Assembly: GCF_004006015.1 (NCBI RefSeq)
Contig: NZ_CP034766.1
Span: 3,071,001 to 3,135,000, forward strand
DNA: 64,000 nt
Source: Rhodococcus sp. X156
GTDB lineage: Bacteria > Actinomycetota > Actinomycetes > Mycobacteriales > Mycobacteriaceae
Direction of reading: 5' to 3'
The position numbers were made by a program, and so were the translations under genes. Shown here piece by piece: positions 28,768 to 37,896 of the stretch. How positions within the stretch are numbered: the first letter of the stretch is position 1; each line of letters opens with the position of its first letter. The notes beneath the pieces are model-generated. The model was not told where the DNA came from. It searched no databases and saw nothing but the letters and a program-made list of their open reading frames with translations.

Positions 28768-29160
28768 TCAGCCGTCCCCGCGCAGCTGGGCGCGCAGGTG
28801 GGCCTTGTCCTCGCGGCGGCGGGCGCCCACCACGTCCAGGTCGCCGGCCAGCCGCACCCGCATGCGGGCCAGCAGCACGTACGACAGCGGCAGCTGGATC
28901 ACCACGCCGATGGCCAGGGCCACGATCAGCGGGATGGTCACGTCAAGCAGGGCGGCGGCGCCGAGCAGGATGGCCACCACGACCACGACGATGAGCAGCC
29001 GCGCGCCGGTGTAGGCCAGCACGTTGAGCATCAGGGAGCGCTTGGCCACCCGGACGTCGGGCTGGGGCTCGGCGGCCGCCGAACGGGTGCTGGACCGCTG
29101 CTGCGCAGACGCAGATGCCGGGGACGAGGAGGACGGGGAGCTGGGGTCAGAGTGCGCCAC
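28768..29160 (-). CDS. DUF4229-type small membrane protein
   Basis: 130 residues: a Ser/Ala-rich cytoplasmic N-terminus (1-40), two hydrophobic helices (about 45-70 and 75-98), then a basic tail (RRREDKAHLRAQLRG). This matches the DUF4229 actinobacterial family of unknown function, often near menA. GTG start at 29160 with TAACCT six bases upstream. Confidence 0.7.
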   Translation of the reverse strand: MAHSDPSSPSSSSPASASAQQRSSTRSAAAEPQPDVRVAKRSLMLNVLAYTGARLLIVVVVVAILLGAAALLDVTIPLIVALAIGVVIQLPLSYVLLARMRVRLAGDLDVVGARRREDKAHLRAQLRGDG

Positions 29161-29166
29161 GAGTCC

Positions 29167-29172
29167 AGGTTA
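29167..29172 (-). promoter_or_regulatory. -10 box of a leaderless promoter for the DUF4229-PLP unit
   Basis: Minus-strand TAACCT six bases before the GTG at 29160; a clean TANNNT. The 152-bp gap to the divergent bldC gene is locally AT-richer than its surroundings and should also hold the bldC promoter (TATGAC near 29268 is a candidate). Confidence 0.6.
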
Positions 29173-29312
29173 CGCGGGCCGGACGTATGCCCGGGACGTC
29201 CCTTTTGCCCCTTACTTGCTCTTTACCAGCGCACAACCACTCGAGTACCTGGAGGTTTCGCTGTCACTATGACGGCGCACGTCCGAATCGTCTGGAATGC
29301 TGGAGGCACCCC

Positions 29313-29537
29313 ATGGCACTCACACCACTGGTCACCACGTCGCGCTCGGAGCGTTTGCTGACCCCCGGAGAGGTCGCCACCATGTTCCGGGTGGATCCCA
29401 AGACCGTGACCCGTTGGGCCTCGGCCGGTCGACTCGGCTCCATCCGCACCCCGGGTGGCCACCGCCGCTTCCGGGAGTCCGAGGTGCAGGCGCTCATCAC
29501 CGCGCTCACCACCGAGCCGACCAGCGACGCGGTCTAG
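29313..29537 (+). CDS. bldC: BldC-type MerR-like DNA-binding protein
   Basis: 74 residues consisting almost only of a winged helix-turn-helix: LLTPGEVATMFRVDPKTVTR then ASAGRLGSIRTPGGHRRFRE. This is the architecture of Streptomyces BldC, a MerR-like regulator lacking an effector domain that controls entry into development. The ATG at 29313 has ggagg six bases upstream. A longer upstream frame is an artefact. Confidence 0.88.
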   Translation: MALTPLVTTSRSERLLTPGEVATMFRVDPKTVTRWASAGRLGSIRTPGGHRRFRESEVQALITALTTEPTSDAV

Positions 29538-29603
29538 GCCTCCGGCCGGGGGTCGCCGGCAGCGTCTGGCAGACGGGCTAGCCTGGCACCAGGAGGTGCG
29601 CCC

Positions 29604-29816
29604 GTGCTCTACCTAGCTGCCATCATCGTGCTCGTCGCCCTGACCGCGCTCTGCTGGAAGGCGTTCGGCCCCCAACAGCCGGCCAGGCCCACCCGCAGCC
29701 GCACCACGCGGGTGGTGGGGCCCGACGACGACCCGGACTTCCTGCGCCGGCTCGACCCAGGAAGCAACGGGCGCCGGGGCAACGGCGAGACCGACTCGAT
29801 CCCCCCGCCAGACTGA
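29604..29816 (+). CDS. Small single-helix membrane protein, unknown
   Basis: 70 residues: one N-terminal hydrophobic helix (LYLAAIIVLVALTALCW), then a charged tail with Arg-rich and DDDPDFLRRLD segments. GTG start at 29604 with a strong aggaggt six bases before it, which is the main support for translation. 66 bp after bldC. No function recognised. Confidence 0.65.
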   Translation: MLYLAAIIVLVALTALCWKAFGPQQPARPTRSRTTRVVGPDDDPDFLRRLDPGSNGRRGNGETDSIPPPD

Positions 29817-29825
29817 TCACCACCA

Positions 29826-29862
29826 CCGAACGCCGCTCAGCCCCGCGCTGGGCGGCGTTCGG
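29826..29862. terminator. Strong bidirectional hairpin
   Basis: A 16-bp stem (29826-29841 with 29847-29862), perfect apart from one G-T pair, closes a 5-base loop. It lies 10 bp after the small membrane gene and before the convergent MinD-like gene. No T-run on either side. Confidence 0.8.
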
Positions 29863-29964
29863 CGCTCCGGGGGCAACCCCAGCCGTGTCGCCGCCACCGC
29901 TACCGACCACTCGGTAGCGGTTGCAGACTCCCTGGGCGCCGCTAGGGCGTACTTGCAGACGCCC

Positions 29965-31251
29965 CTACCGGGCGGCGAAGGCAGGGAAGTCGTCGGCGAT
30001 GGTGGCCGCCAGGTCCAGCATGGCCGCGCGGGTGCCCAGCCGCAGCCGCTCCAGGTCGACCTCCGCGCCCTCCTCCAGGTGCGGGTCGAACGGCAGCACG
30101 TGCACCGCGCGGCACCGGGCAGCGAAGTGCTCCACCAGCTTGTTGACGTCGACCTTGCCCGACCCGGCGCGCACCGCGTTGATCACCGCCACCGAGCGCC
30201 GCACCAGGTCCTGGTAGCCGTGCATGTCCAGCCAGTCCAGGGTGGCCGCCGCGCTGCGGGCACCGTCGATGGACGTGGAGCTGACCAGCACCAGGCAGTC
30301 GGCCTCGTCCAGCACCCCCTTCATCGCCGAGTGCATCAGCCCGGTGCCGCAGTCGGTGAGCACGATGTTGTAGAAGTGCTCGAGCAGGTCCACCGTGCGC
30401 CGGTAGTCCTCCTCGCTGAACGCCTCGGACACGGCTGGGTCGCTGTCGCTGGCCAGCACCTCCAGCCGGGAGGGCCCCTGCGAGGTGTAGGCGCGCACGT
30501 CGCTGTACCGGGTGATCCGGTGGGCGTCGCGCAGCAGGTGCCGCACCGTGGCCGCGGTCTCCAGCGGGATCTTCTGGCTCAACGTGCCGCGATCGGGGTT
30601 GGCGTCCACCGCGACCACCCGGTCGCCGCGCAGCGAGGCGAACGTGGAGCCCAGGGTCACCGTGGTGGTGGTCTTGCCCACGCCGCCCTTCAGGCTGAGC
30701 ATGGCGATCTTGTAGCAGCCCTGCAGCGGCTGGTTGATCCGCGCCACCAGCTCGGCGCGGGCGAGGTCGGCGGCGCTGGGACCGAGGTTCACGGTGCGCC
30801 CGGACGCCAGGTACACGGCCTTGCGCCAGCCGCTGCGCGGCACGCTGCGCGGCTGGGCCAGCAGTGACGCGGCTGAGAGGTCCTCCACCGTGAGCGTGCG
30901 CTCCCCGGTGCCCCGCGGGGTCTGGTCGGGCACAGCGGGCTGTGGCGGCACGGCGTAGGAGTAGCCCACCGCGGGCTGCTGCGGCACCTGCAGCGGCGGG
31001 GCCGCCTGGGGCGGGGCCGAGGGGTGCGGGTCCCGGGGCGAGCCCTGCGGGGACAGCGGCGTCGGCATCGGCCCGGTCTGCAGGGCCGCGCCGCCCCGGC
31101 TCGCCGAGTGCGCCCCGCCCCCGCCGTGCGCGCCGGCCGGGGGCTCGCGGCGCTCCCGCGGGGAGGTCTGGTGCTGGGGTGGTTGGGGCGGATTGGCGGA
31201 GGACTCTGCCCACCCCGGCGATGCCGGGCCTGGGTCCTGCTGGTCACTCAC
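29965..31251 (-). CDS. MinD/ParA-like ATPase with Pro-rich N-terminus
   Basis: 428 residues. The first 140 are Pro/Gln/Gly-rich and disordered. A linker (GWRKAVYLASGRTVNLGPS) precedes a SIMIBI ATPase with deviant Walker A SLKGGVGKTTTTVTLG (about 186-201), VVAVDANPDRGTLS and VLTDCGTGLMHSAM. A similar gene (Rv0530) lies beside ccsA in M. tuberculosis (recalled), and related proteins occur with type VII secretion genes; no ESX genes are seen here. The GTG at 31251 follows gggagc. Role unknown, perhaps positioning or regulation of an envelope complex. Confidence 0.78.
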   Translation of the reverse strand: MSDQQDPGPASPGWAESSANPPQPPQHQTSPRERREPPAGAHGGGGAHSASRGGAALQTGPMPTPLSPQGSPRDPHPSAPPQAAPPLQVPQQPAVGYSYAVPPQPAVPDQTPRGTGERTLTVEDLSAASLLAQPRSVPRSGWRKAVYLASGRTVNLGPSAADLARAELVARINQPLQGCYKIAMLSLKGGVGKTTTTVTLGSTFASLRGDRVVAVDANPDRGTLSQKIPLETAATVRHLLRDAHRITRYSDVRAYTSQGPSRLEVLASDSDPAVSEAFSEEDYRRTVDLLEHFYNIVLTDCGTGLMHSAMKGVLDEADCLVLVSSTSIDGARSAAATLDWLDMHGYQDLVRRSVAVINAVRAGSGKVDVNKLVEHFAARCRAVHVLPFDPHLEEGAEVDLERLRLGTRAAMLDLAATIADDFPAFAAR

Positions 31252-31402
31252 CCGTGTTGCTCCCCTCGCTGCGCTCGGTGGCCACACACCCCGACGTGTG
31301 CTGCCGCTGGTCGCAGCGGCAACGCAGGCCAGCACCAACGCTATCGAAGACTGCGCTGGCGTGTGGGAAACCTCGCACAACCCCCGAACGGCAGGACGAA
31401 CG

Positions 31403-31437
31403 ACGACGCACCGCGGCTCAGTGCCGCGGTGCGTCGT
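31403..31437 (-). terminator. Strong hairpin ending the hemL-ccsB operon
   Basis: Perfect 15-bp stem (31403-31417 with 31423-31437) and a 5-base loop, 22 bp beyond the ccsB stop. It also separates this operon from the MinD-like gene, which therefore needs its own promoter in 31252-31402. Confidence 0.85.
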
Positions 31438-31459
31438 TGTGCCAGAGGTGAAGTGGCGG

Positions 31460-32446
31460 TCAGTTGAGCCCTGCGTAGGAGTGCAGGCCGGACACCACCA
31501 TGTTGATGAAGAAGAGGTTGAACATCATCACCGCGAGGCCGGCGATGTTGATCCAGGCCGCGCGGGTGTTGCGCCAGCCCGCGGTGGCGCGGGCGTGCAG
31601 GTAGGCCGCGTAGAGCACCCACGCGATGAAGGCCGTCGTCTCCTTGGGGTCCCAGCCCCAGAACCGGCCCCAGGCTGCCTCCGCCCAGATGGCGCCCAGG
31701 ATGACCCCCGCGGTGAACAGCGGGAAGCCAAAGATGGCGGTGCGGTAGGCAACCCGGTCGAGCGCGGCGTCGGTGGGCATGCGCAGCGCGAGCCGGCCCA
31801 GCGCCGAGGAGCCCTCGCTGCCTGCCGGGTGGCGGCGGCGCAGCAGGAACAGCAGGCTGGCCACGCCGGAGACCATCATCACCGCGGTGGAGGCGGTGAT
31901 CACCGAGACGTGGATGACCAGCCAGTACGAGCGCAGCGCCGGCACCACCGGGGCGGTGCGGGCGTACAGGACGGTGCCGGCCAGGAACATCAGCAAGATC
32001 ACCGGGGCGAGCAGGAAGACGGTCAGCTGCCGCATGCCGGGCTTGCGGATCACCACCAGCCACGCCGCCACCGCGATGGCGCACATCAGCGAGACGAACT
32101 CGTACATGTTGCCCCAGGGCGCCCGGCTCGCCGCCATGCCGCGCAGCACCAGGGAGGCGACGTTGAGCAGCATGCCGAGCGCCACCAGGGCGACTCCCAT
32201 GCGGCCGAAGCGCTCCGAGACCGGACGGGTCGGTGCGGCCTCCACCCGGCCGGGGCCGGTCGGCGTGCTGCCGGCGCCGACGAGCGCCTTCTCCCGGGTG
32301 CGGGACCCGGCGGCCCGGGACTGCAGCACGCCGTTGCGCGAGCCGGCGAAGTCCACCAGGACGAAGACCAGCGCCAGGATGTAGACCGCGATCGAGGAGC
32401 CGAAGGCGAGGTCGCTGTAGCGCGACAGGTCAGGATCGATGGGCAT
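31460..32446 (-). CDS. ccsB: Cytochrome c biogenesis protein CcsB/CcsA (System II haem handler)
   Basis: 328-residue membrane protein that with ResB transports haem and attaches it to apocytochrome c. Seen: the tryptophan-rich haem-binding WWD-type motif WGRFWGWDPKETTAFIAW near residue 265, flanking conserved histidines (VIHVSVITAS, AAYLHARAT), and about eight hydrophobic helices. Its ATG shares one base with the resB stop (TAATG). Last gene of the operon. Confidence 0.94.
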   Translation of the reverse strand: MPIDPDLSRYSDLAFGSSIAVYILALVFVLVDFAGSRNGVLQSRAAGSRTREKALVGAGSTPTGPGRVEAAPTRPVSERFGRMGVALVALGMLLNVASLVLRGMAASRAPWGNMYEFVSLMCAIAVAAWLVVIRKPGMRQLTVFLLAPVILLMFLAGTVLYARTAPVVPALRSYWLVIHVSVITASTAVMMVSGVASLLFLLRRRHPAGSEGSSALGRLALRMPTDAALDRVAYRTAIFGFPLFTAGVILGAIWAEAAWGRFWGWDPKETTAFIAWVLYAAYLHARATAGWRNTRAAWINIAGLAVMMFNLFFINMVVSGLHSYAGLN

Positions 32447-34161
32447 TAGGAGCGACCGTCCTCTGGATCGGGTGACTGTGACGCGGGCTCGGTGGAGCCG
32501 GACTGGGTGCTGCGGGAGTGCGCGGCGCTCTTGTCGGGGCCGTCGGTGCTGACGAGCTCCTCGGAGAGGTGAGTGAACTCCTCGCCCCAGCCCGCCTGGT
32601 CGGTGCGGGCCAGCCCCCCTAGCTCGATGACGGTACGGCCTGTCGGGGTCCCGTCGGTAGCGGTGGCCGGGGTGAGCCTCGCCCAGACCCGGCGCCGCTT
32701 GACCAGCAGCGACACCATCAGGCCCGCGGTCATGGTGAGCGCGAAGACCAGCACGTACATCTGCGCCGGGTCGTGGGAGGTCTGCAGCGAGACCCACTCC
32801 TCCACGCCGTCGAGCTTCACCGTGGTGCCGTCGGGCAGGGTGGCCAGCTCGCCCGGACGCAGGTTCACCCGCTCCTCCTTGACCAGCCGGCCGTCAGCCG
32901 CCAGCTGCGGGTCCAGGGAGAAGATGGACGAGGCCTTGCCCGCGTCCAGGCCGGTGTCGCCGCGGTAGATGTCCACCGCGACGGCCGGGTCCCGCAGGTC
33001 GGGGAACGACGAACCCAGGATGGTGCCGTTGAACAGCGCGGTGGGGGCGAACAGACCCTCGATGGCCAGCTGGTTCTTGCGGCGCTCCTCCGCGCTGGGG
33101 TACATCCCGGCCGGTGGGTCGATCCGCAGCGCACCCTCGGACAGCAGCGTGGTGGCGTCGGCCGGGCGAAACTGCACCATGTCGGTGCGGGTCTCGCCGT
33201 TGGGGTAGGTGACGGTGAACCGCGGGGCGTAGCCGTGGCCCAGCAGGTACACCCGCTCACCGCCGAGGCGCAGCGGTGAGTTCACCTTGAGGTCGTAGGG
33301 GCGCCAGGTGTTGGTCTGCAGGTCCTCGCCGGTCTGGTAGCTGACCTTGGCGTGGAAGGAGTCGGCCTGACCGGTCTCCAGGTAGTGCGCCTCGAAGGAC
33401 TCGGTGCGCACGCAGAACGGCTCGAGGCCGGTGCCGTCGGCGCTGAGCCCGGCCCGGAAGGAGTCGTAGGCCGCCGTGGAGGTGTTGCAGAAGGTGGAAC
33501 CTCCGCCACCGTCGGCGATGGAGATGACCTGCCCCTCGTAGCCGAACAGCTTGCCCGCGGCGATGCCCACCAGCAGGCCCACCAGCGACAGGTGGAAGAC
33601 CAGGTTGCCGGCCTCGCGCAGGTAGCCGCGCTCGGCGGAGATGGTCACCGCCCCGCTGGCCTCGGTGCGCCGGACGGTGCGCCAGCGGCGCAGCCGGCCC
33701 TGCACCAGCGCCGCGGCGCCGTCCACGTCGGTGGCCATCTCGGCGGTGTGGTGGTGCGGCAGCCGGGCCAGGTTGCGGGGAGTGGCCACCGGCTCCGAGC
33801 GCAGCACCCGGAAGTGCTCGACGGTGCGCGGCAGGATGCAGCCCACCAGGGAGATGAACAGCAGCACGTAGATGGCGGCGAACCAGGGGCTCGCGAAGAC
33901 CTCGAACAGCCCCACCCGGTCGAACAGCGGGCCCAGCACCGAGTGCTCGGCGATGTAGTCGGCGACCTTGCCCTCGTTCAGGCTGCGCTGGGGCAGCAGC
34001 GCGCCGGGGATGGCCCCCAGCGCCAGCAGGAACAGCAGGATCAGCGCGGTGCGCATGCTCACCAGCACGCGCCAGGCGTTGCGGACGAGCTCCCAGGCTC
34101 GCCGGGGGGCGCTCGGTGGGGACGCCGGCGCGGGGCGCGGGCGGTCCTCAGTCACAGTCAT
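32446..34161 (-). CDS. resB: Cytochrome c biogenesis protein ResB
   Basis: 571-residue partner of CcsB in System II. Seen: helices in the N-terminal 110 residues (RTALILLFLLALGAIPGALLPQR), a third near 185-205, a large extracytoplasmic domain, and a last helix near 475-495 (LVFALTMTAGLMVSLLVKRR). The C-terminal 70 residues are polar. It begins 26 bp after ccdA. Confidence 0.93.
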   Translation of the reverse strand: MTVTEDRPRPAPASPPSAPRRAWELVRNAWRVLVSMRTALILLFLLALGAIPGALLPQRSLNEGKVADYIAEHSVLGPLFDRVGLFEVFASPWFAAIYVLLFISLVGCILPRTVEHFRVLRSEPVATPRNLARLPHHHTAEMATDVDGAAALVQGRLRRWRTVRRTEASGAVTISAERGYLREAGNLVFHLSLVGLLVGIAAGKLFGYEGQVISIADGGGGSTFCNTSTAAYDSFRAGLSADGTGLEPFCVRTESFEAHYLETGQADSFHAKVSYQTGEDLQTNTWRPYDLKVNSPLRLGGERVYLLGHGYAPRFTVTYPNGETRTDMVQFRPADATTLLSEGALRIDPPAGMYPSAEERRKNQLAIEGLFAPTALFNGTILGSSFPDLRDPAVAVDIYRGDTGLDAGKASSIFSLDPQLAADGRLVKEERVNLRPGELATLPDGTTVKLDGVEEWVSLQTSHDPAQMYVLVFALTMTAGLMVSLLVKRRRVWARLTPATATDGTPTGRTVIELGGLARTDQAGWGEEFTHLSEELVSTDGPDKSAAHSRSTQSGSTEPASQSPDPEDGRS

Positions 34162-34187
34162 GGCCGCTCACTCATTCGGAAGCTCGT

Positions 34188-34994
34188 TCATATCGGGAGG
34201 GTCACTTCGGCGATCGGCCCGTCACGCAGCCAGCCGACCAGGTCTGTCCAGGTGCCGGTGACCAGGGCGACGCCCACCGCCACCAGCGCGATGCCGCCGA
34301 CCACCTGGATGGTGCGGGAGTGCCGGCGCAACCAGCCCACGCTGCGCAGCGCCCGGGTTGAGCCCAGCGCCAGCACCACGAACGGCAGCCCCAGGCCCAG
34401 GCAGTAGGCCACCACCAGCACCACGCCCCGGGCCGCGGTGGCCCCCTCGGTGCCGGCGGCCACCGACAGCACACCCGTCAGCGTGGGGCCCAGGCACGGC
34501 GTCCAGCCCAGGCCGAACACCGCGCCCAGCAGCGGCGCGCCCACCAGGGCGGGGATGCGCCGGGGCTCGGGGCGGGTGTCGCGCTGCAGGGCGGGCACCA
34601 GGCCGACGAAGACCAGCCCCATGACGATGGTGACCACCCCGCCCACCCGCTGCAGCACCTCGGTGTTCAGCCGCAGCACCGAGATGAGGCCGAACACCGA
34701 CACGGTGGCCAGCACGAACACCACGGTGAAGCCGGCGACGAACAGCCCGGCAGCCCCGGCCACCCGCCAGCGTCCGCTGGTGCGCACCTTGGTGTCGGTG
34801 GCGGTCACGGCCGGGGCGTCGGCGCCCACCACGCCGGCCAGGTAGGACAGGTAGCCCGGCACCAGCGGCACCACGCACGGCGAGGCGAACGAGACGATGC
34901 CGGCCAGCACGCACGCCGCGAGCGCGAGCAGCAGCGGCCCGGTGGCCGCGGTGCTCTGGAAGCTGTCGCCGATCCCCTCGGCCAGCACGGTCAC
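34188..34994 (-). CDS. ccdA: CcdA thiol-disulfide transporter
   Basis: 268-residue membrane protein, six helices, passing electrons from cytoplasmic thioredoxin to the extracytoplasmic thioredoxin encoded just upstream. The two redox cysteines are in FASPCVVPLVPGYLS (helix 1) and GWTPCLGPTL (helix 4). GTG start overlapping the preceding stop (GTGA). Confidence 0.94.
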   Translation of the reverse strand: MTVLAEGIGDSFQSTAATGPLLLALAACVLAGIVSFASPCVVPLVPGYLSYLAGVVGADAPAVTATDTKVRTSGRWRVAGAAGLFVAGFTVVFVLATVSVFGLISVLRLNTEVLQRVGGVVTIVMGLVFVGLVPALQRDTRPEPRRIPALVGAPLLGAVFGLGWTPCLGPTLTGVLSVAAGTEGATAARGVVLVVAYCLGLGLPFVVLALGSTRALRSVGWLRRHSRTIQVVGGIALVAVGVALVTGTWTDLVGWLRDGPIAEVTLPI

Positions 34995-35623
34995 GGCGAC
35001 TCGGCGGCGAGCCGGGTCACCACGGGCAGCAGGTCGTCGGCGGTGAGGGTCTGCAGGAACACCGCCGCGACGCGGTGCTCGCGGTCCAGCACGATGGTGG
35101 AGGGGATGACGCTGGTGGGGTACTTGCTGCCCAGCGCGATGAGGCTGCGCATGGACGGGTCGTAGATCGACGGGTAGGTGATGTTGTTGTCCCGGACGAA
35201 GTCGCGCGGCTTGTCCTGCTGCGGGTCCTTGACGTTGATCCCGAGGAACTGCACGCCGGTGTCCTTGGTGTCGGCGTAGACCTTCTGCAGGGTGCCCGCC
35301 TCGGCCCGACACGGGCCGCACCACTGGCCCCACAGGTTGATCACCACCACCTCGTCCTGGAACTGCCCCAGCGTGATCTGCTCGCCGGTGAGCAGGTCCG
35401 GACCGGTCAGGTTGCCAATGGTGCCGCGGGTGTCGGCGGGGTCGTAGGTCAGCGTGGTCTTGCCGCCCGGCGAGACGAAGTCGAAGGTGCCGCCCTGGGC
35501 CACCGCGTCCTGCCCGGTGGCACAGCCGGTGACCAGCACGGTCAGCCCGGCCAGCAGCGCCGTCCACACCTTGGCCCGCACGGCGGTGGCGCGGCGGGGC
35601 GTGCGGGTTGCGGGCGCAGTCAT
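34991..35623 (-). CDS. TlpA/ResA-like lipoprotein thioredoxin
   Basis: 210 residues. N-terminal signal ends in a lipobox (LTVLVTGC, Cys about 34), so it is membrane-anchored outside the cell membrane. Thioredoxin fold with active site WGQWCGPCRAE near residue 100 and a cis-Pro in TSVIPSTIVLD. It should reduce apocytochrome c haem-binding cysteines, fed by CcdA. ATGA overlap with the phosphatase gene. Confidence 0.93.
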   Translation of the reverse strand: MTAPATRTPRRATAVRAKVWTALLAGLTVLVTGCATGQDAVAQGGTFDFVSPGGKTTLTYDPADTRGTIGNLTGPDLLTGEQITLGQFQDEVVVINLWGQWCGPCRAEAGTLQKVYADTKDTGVQFLGINVKDPQQDKPRDFVRDNNITYPSIYDPSMRSLIALGSKYPTSVIPSTIVLDREHRVAAVFLQTLTADDLLPVVTRLAAESP

Positions 35624-36324
35624 GCCCCGGTGACCCGGGGGTCGGAGGCTCCGGCGGGCTCGGAGTAGACCATGTCCACGATCTCGTCGCCCTCGAAGAC
35701 GAGGCTGGTCAGCGAGGCCAGGCCGCACTGCCGCCGACGCGGGTCGTGCCAGAGCCGCTGACCCTGCACGAAGCGCCGCAGGGTCCACACCGGCAGCTGG
35801 TGGCTGACGCACACCGCCTCGTGCCCCTCGGCGGCGGCACGGGCGCGGTGCACGGCGCCGAGCATGCGGTGGGCGATCTCCAGGTACGGCTCGCCCCACG
35901 ACGGGGTGAACGGGTCGCGCAGCTTGCTCCAGTGCCGCGGCCGGCTCAGCGCACCGTCACCCACCGCCACCCGCAGGCCCTCGAACTGGTTGCCGGCCTC
36001 GATCAGCCGGTCGTCGGTCTCGATGGTGAGCCCGTGCGCCTCGGCGACCGGCGCGGCCGTCTCCTGCGCCCGCTGCAGCGGGGAGGCCAGCACGTAGGTG
36101 ACGTCGTGCCCGGACAGCGCCGAGGCCACCTTGCGGGCCTGGGCCTGCCCGGTCTCGGACAGCCGGAACCCGGGCAGGCGGCCGTAGAGGATGCCGTCGG
36201 GGTTGTGCACCTCACCGTGGCGGACCAGGTGGACGATCGTCCTGGGCAGCGAGCCCTGGGTCGGCGAGCCCTGGGGCAGGGGGCTCTGCGGCAGGGCGGT
36301 CTCGGGCTTGCTGGCGGGGCTCAC
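35620..36324 (-). CDS. Histidine phosphatase family protein
   Basis: 234 residues, phosphoglycerate-mutase-like fold. Seen: phosphohistidine motif [14 protein letters not shown] near residue 28 and the second His in [11 protein letters not shown]. Rv0525 occupies the same place in M. tuberculosis (recalled). Substrate unknown. GTG start overlapping the hemL stop. The N-terminal 20 residues come from imperfect direct repeats ([13 protein letters not shown]). Confidence 0.85.
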   Translation of the reverse strand: MSPASKPETALPQSPLPQGSPTQGSLPRTIVHLVRHGEVHNPDGILYGRLPGFRLSETGQAQARKVASALSGHDVTYVLASPLQRAQETAAPVAEAHGLTIETDDRLIEAGNQFEGLRVAVGDGALSRPRHWSKLRDPFTPSWGEPYLEIAHRMLGAVHRARAAAEGHEAVCVSHQLPVWTLRRFVQGQRLWHDPRRRQCGLASLTSLVFEGDEIVDMVYSEPAGASDPRVTGA

Positions 36325-37682
36325 TGGCCTGCTTCCTGTGTGGCCGCCGCAGCGGCGCGGGCCGCTGCCGGCAGGGCATCGGCGATCACCTCGAAGGCCT
36401 CGTCGTCCAGCGCCGCGGAGACGAACCACGTCTCGAAGGCGCTCGGCGGGGCGTACACGCCGCGCTCCAGCAGGGCGTGGAAGAACGGGGCGTAGCGCCA
36501 CGTCTGGGTGGCCCTGACCTGGTCGTAGTCGCGCACCGGCGCGTCGGTGAAGAAGACGCTGAACATGCTGCTGGCGCGCTGCACCTGGTGAGCCACGCCC
36601 TCGGCGTCCAGCGCGGAGCTGATCAGTGCCTGCAGCCGCTCCGAGCTGCGGGTGAGGCCGGCGTAGACGTCGGCGTCGGCGGCGCGCAGGTTGGCCAGCC
36701 CCGCGGCGACGGCGACGGGGTTTCCGGAGAGCGTGCCCGCCTGGTAGACCGGGCCGGCCGGCGCGAGGTGGCTCATCACGTCGGCGCGGCCACCGAACGC
36801 AGCCGCAGGCAGGCCACCGGACATCACCTTGCCGAAGGTGTACAGGTCACCGGCCACACCCTCCACCCCGTACCAGCCCGAGGCGGAGGTGCGAAAGCCC
36901 GTCATGACCTCGTCCATGATCAGCAGGGCGCCGTGGTCGGCGCACAGCTGCTTGAGCCCGGCGTTGAAGCCCGGCTCCGGCGGCACGGTGCCCATGTTGC
37001 CGGCGGCGGCCTCGGTGATCACGCAGGCGATCTCGCTGCCCCGCTCGGCGAAGGCCGCGCGCACGGCGTCCAGGTCGTTGTAGGGCAGCACCAGGGTGTC
37101 GGCGGCCTGGGCGCCGGTGACGCCCGGCGAGGTGGGCAGCCCCAGGGTGGCCACGCCGGAGCCGGCGTCGGCGAGCAGCGCGTCCACGTGGCCGTGGTAG
37201 CAGCCGGCGAACTTGACGATGACGCTGCGACCGGTGAACCCCCGGGCCAGGCGCACGGCGCTCATGGTGGCCTCGGTGCCGGAGTTCACCAGGCGCACCT
37301 GCTCCACCGGCTCCACCCGGCGGACGATCTCCTCGGCCAGCTCCACCTCGCCCTCGGTGGGCGCGCCGAAGGACAGCCCCTGCGTGGCGGTGCGCTGCAC
37401 GGCCTCCACCACGGCGGGGTGGGCGTGGCCCAGGATCATCGGACCCCACGAGCAGATCAGGTCCACGTAGCGGGCGCCGTCGACGTCGGTCAGCCACGGG
37501 CCGGCGGCGGAGGCGATGAAGCGCGGGGTGCCACCGACACCGGTGAAGGCCCGCACCGGGGAGTTGACCCCGCCGGGGGTGACGTCCGACGCCCGGGCGA
37601 ACAGCGCCCGGGAGCGGGGTCCGGCGAAGGGGTCGGCAGGGGGCTGCGCGGCATCCCGGTCATCGTGCTTGGAAACAGTCAC
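36321..37682 (-). CDS. hemL: Glutamate-1-semialdehyde 2,1-aminomutase
   Basis: 453-residue PLP enzyme making 5-aminolevulinate in the C5 haem pathway. Seen: [15 protein letters not shown]-binding [28 protein letters not shown], and the PLP lysine in [21 protein letters not shown] start at 37682, chosen because a GACAAT box lies six bases upstream. It heads the six-gene operon running to ccsB, linking haem supply to cytochrome c assembly. Confidence 0.95.
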   Translation of the reverse strand: MTVSKHDDRDAAQPPADPFAGPRSRALFARASDVTPGGVNSPVRAFTGVGGTPRFIASAAGPWLTDVDGARYVDLICSWGPMILGHAHPAVVEAVQRTATQGLSFGAPTEGEVELAEEIVRRVEPVEQVRLVNSGTEATMSAVRLARGFTGRSVIVKFAGCYHGHVDALLADAGSGVATLGLPTSPGVTGAQAADTLVLPYNDLDAVRAAFAERGSEIACVITEAAAGNMGTVPPEPGFNAGLKQLCADHGALLIMDEVMTGFRTSASGWYGVEGVAGDLYTFGKVMSGGLPAAAFGGRADVMSHLAPAGPVYQAGTLSGNPVAVAAGLANLRAADADVYAGLTRSSERLQALISSALDAEGVAHQVQRASSMFSVFFTDAPVRDYDQVRATQTWRYAPFFHALLERGVYAPPSAFETWFVSAALDDEAFEVIADALPAAARAAAAATQEAGQ

Positions 37683-37688
37683 CAGGCC

Positions 37689-37694
37689 ATTGTC
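37689..37694 (-). promoter_or_regulatory. -10 box of a leaderless promoter for the hemL operon
   Basis: Minus-strand GACAAT six bases before the GTG. The 214-bp gap between hemL and the divergent MMPL gene contains no other gene; nothing else was recognised in it. Confidence 0.55.
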
Positions 37695-37896
37695 CCAGTC
37701 CGGAACGGCCTGCGGCGGCTGGGGCCTGAGATCCTCACCACCGGCGCTGACCAGGGGTGGAAGCCCTGCGCGAAACCCCACACCGACCTCACCCGTGCCA
37801 TGATCGAGATCACTGTGCATCGGTCCTTCAGCCGCTCGACGGCTGGCTGGTCCCTCCCTCGGATGACCCGACCCGGAGACCCAACCGGAGACCACG

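Noticed and set aside
29270-29362. 30-codon frame overlapping the bldC start
   Set aside because: The nearest ggagg is 13 bases away, too far, and the sequence is not protein-like; probably part of the bldC leader.
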